A DNA stretch of 6,650 bases, taken from NCBI GenBank assembly GCA_009926815.1, contig RFOC01000113.1:1-6650 (forward strand). The letters are read 5' to 3'. This document shows positions 6,139 through 6,650 of this stretch, piece by piece. Made by a program: the position numbers and the translations under genes. The stretch's first letter is position 1. Every line of letters starts with the position of its first letter. The notes below the pieces were generated by a model. The model had not been told where the DNA came from. It worked only from the letters and a program-made list of their open reading frames with translations, and did no database searches. This stretch comes from Planctomycetota bacterium (GTDB lineage: Bacteria; Planctomycetota; Phycisphaerae; Phycisphaerales; SM1A02).

Positions 6139-6650
6139 TCACCGCCTCGCCGCGGCGCGTCGACGGGCGGGCCTGGTTTCCGCCGCTGCGGGAAGCATGC
6201 GCTTCAGGTAGGCGCCGGTGAAGCTGTTCGCGTGCCTCGCCACCTCCTCGGGCGTGCCGCAGGCCAGCAGCGTGCCGCCACGGTCGCCGCCCTCGGGTCC
6301 CAGGTCCACGATCCAGTCGGCGCACTTCACCACGTCCAGGTTGTGCTCGATGACCACAAGGGTGTGCCCGCCATCCGCCAGCCGCTGCAGCACCTCGAGC
6401 AGCTTGCGCACGTCGTCGAAGTGCAGGCCCGTGGTGGGTTCGTCCAGCACGTAGAGCGTGGTGGCCGAGGAGCGGTTGCCCAGCTCCGTGGCCAGCTTCA
6501 CGCGCTGGGCCTCGCCGCCGGAGAGCGTGGTGCTGGCCTGACCCAGCTGCATGTAGCCCAGGCCCACGTCGCGCACGCAGGCGAGCATGTCGCGGATGCG
6601 GGGGTGCGCGTCGAAGAAGCCGACCGCGTCCTCCACGGTCATGTCCAGCG
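6139..6650 (-). CDS. uvrA: UvrABC excinuclease subunit A, C-terminal part (5' end outside window)
   Basis: About 169 residues from the C-terminal end of UvrA are present; the frame runs off the right edge. UvrA is the damage-sensing ATPase dimer of nucleotide excision repair that loads UvrB on DNA. The visible region is the second ABC ATPase: signature LSGGEAQRVKLATELG, Walker B LYVLDEPTTGLHFDDV, the H-loop VVIEHNLDVVKCADWIVDLG and the ending block GPEGGDRGG followed by CGTPEEVA. The segment MTVEDAVGFF near the right edge matches the usual approach to this domain. It ends with a short Arg/Ala-rich tail (ARRRAAARR), and the stop is at 6141-6139. The thioesterase starts 23 bases later on the same strand. 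Nothing suggests a broken gene. Confidence 0.96.
   Translation of the reverse strand, partial: LDMTVEDAVGFFDAHPRIRDMLACVRDVGLGYMQLGQASTTLSGGEAQRVKLATELGNRSSATTLYVLDEPTTGLHFDDVRKLLEVLQRLADGGHTLVVIEHNLDVVKCADWIVDLGPEGGDRGGTLLACGTPEEVARHANSFTGAYLKRMLPAAAETRPARRRAAARR

Overview
This is a tightly packed, high-G+C bacterial chromosomal segment carrying ten protein genes and no RNA gene, mobile element or CRISPR array. No intergenic gap exceeds about 90 bases. The gene content is housekeeping. The lineage cannot be fixed from the sequence alone. The style of the IIA(Ntr)-like protein, the Gly-Gly-x-Gly-Met variant in PurN and the single-domain lipoprotein would fit a Planctomycetota-like or similar high-G+C Gram-negative group, but this is a weak inference.

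Left end, + strand (1-770): the last 92 residues of a class I fructose-1,6-bisphosphate aldolase overlap by four bases (ATGA) with a small lipoprotein. Its mature part resembles one periplasmic P1-head subdomain of SecD. It ends three bases from the stop codon of a convergent gene, a P1B-type metal ATPase (774-2801, - strand). That ATPase has no N-terminal metal-binding domain and an unusual Cys-Pro-Gly motif in its transport helix.

Middle, - strand (5000 down to 2883): a four-gene cluster reads hpf/raiA - ptsN - ptsH - gpsA. It encodes a ribosome hibernation factor, a regulatory PTS IIA protein, HPr, and NAD(P)-dependent glycerol-3-phosphate dehydrogenase. hpf has the strongest ribosome-binding site in the window. 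ptsH and gpsA both begin with GTG, and the Shine-Dalgarno of gpsA is built from the last glutamate codons of ptsH. The cluster ends in hairpin-forming sequence just before the ATPase gene. It joins growth-state and phosphotransfer regulators to the first step of phospholipid synthesis.

Right end, - strand (6650 down to 5079): the C-terminal part of UvrA (nucleotide excision repair), then a YciA-like acyl-CoA thioesterase, then PurN (purine synthesis) with a GTGA overlap. These three may be co-transcribed.

The best candidates for something unusual are the CPG-type ATPase, the stand-alone SecD-like lipoprotein tied to aldolase, and the coupling of gpsA to the hpf-ptsN-ptsH regulators. I did not see a wholly new system.
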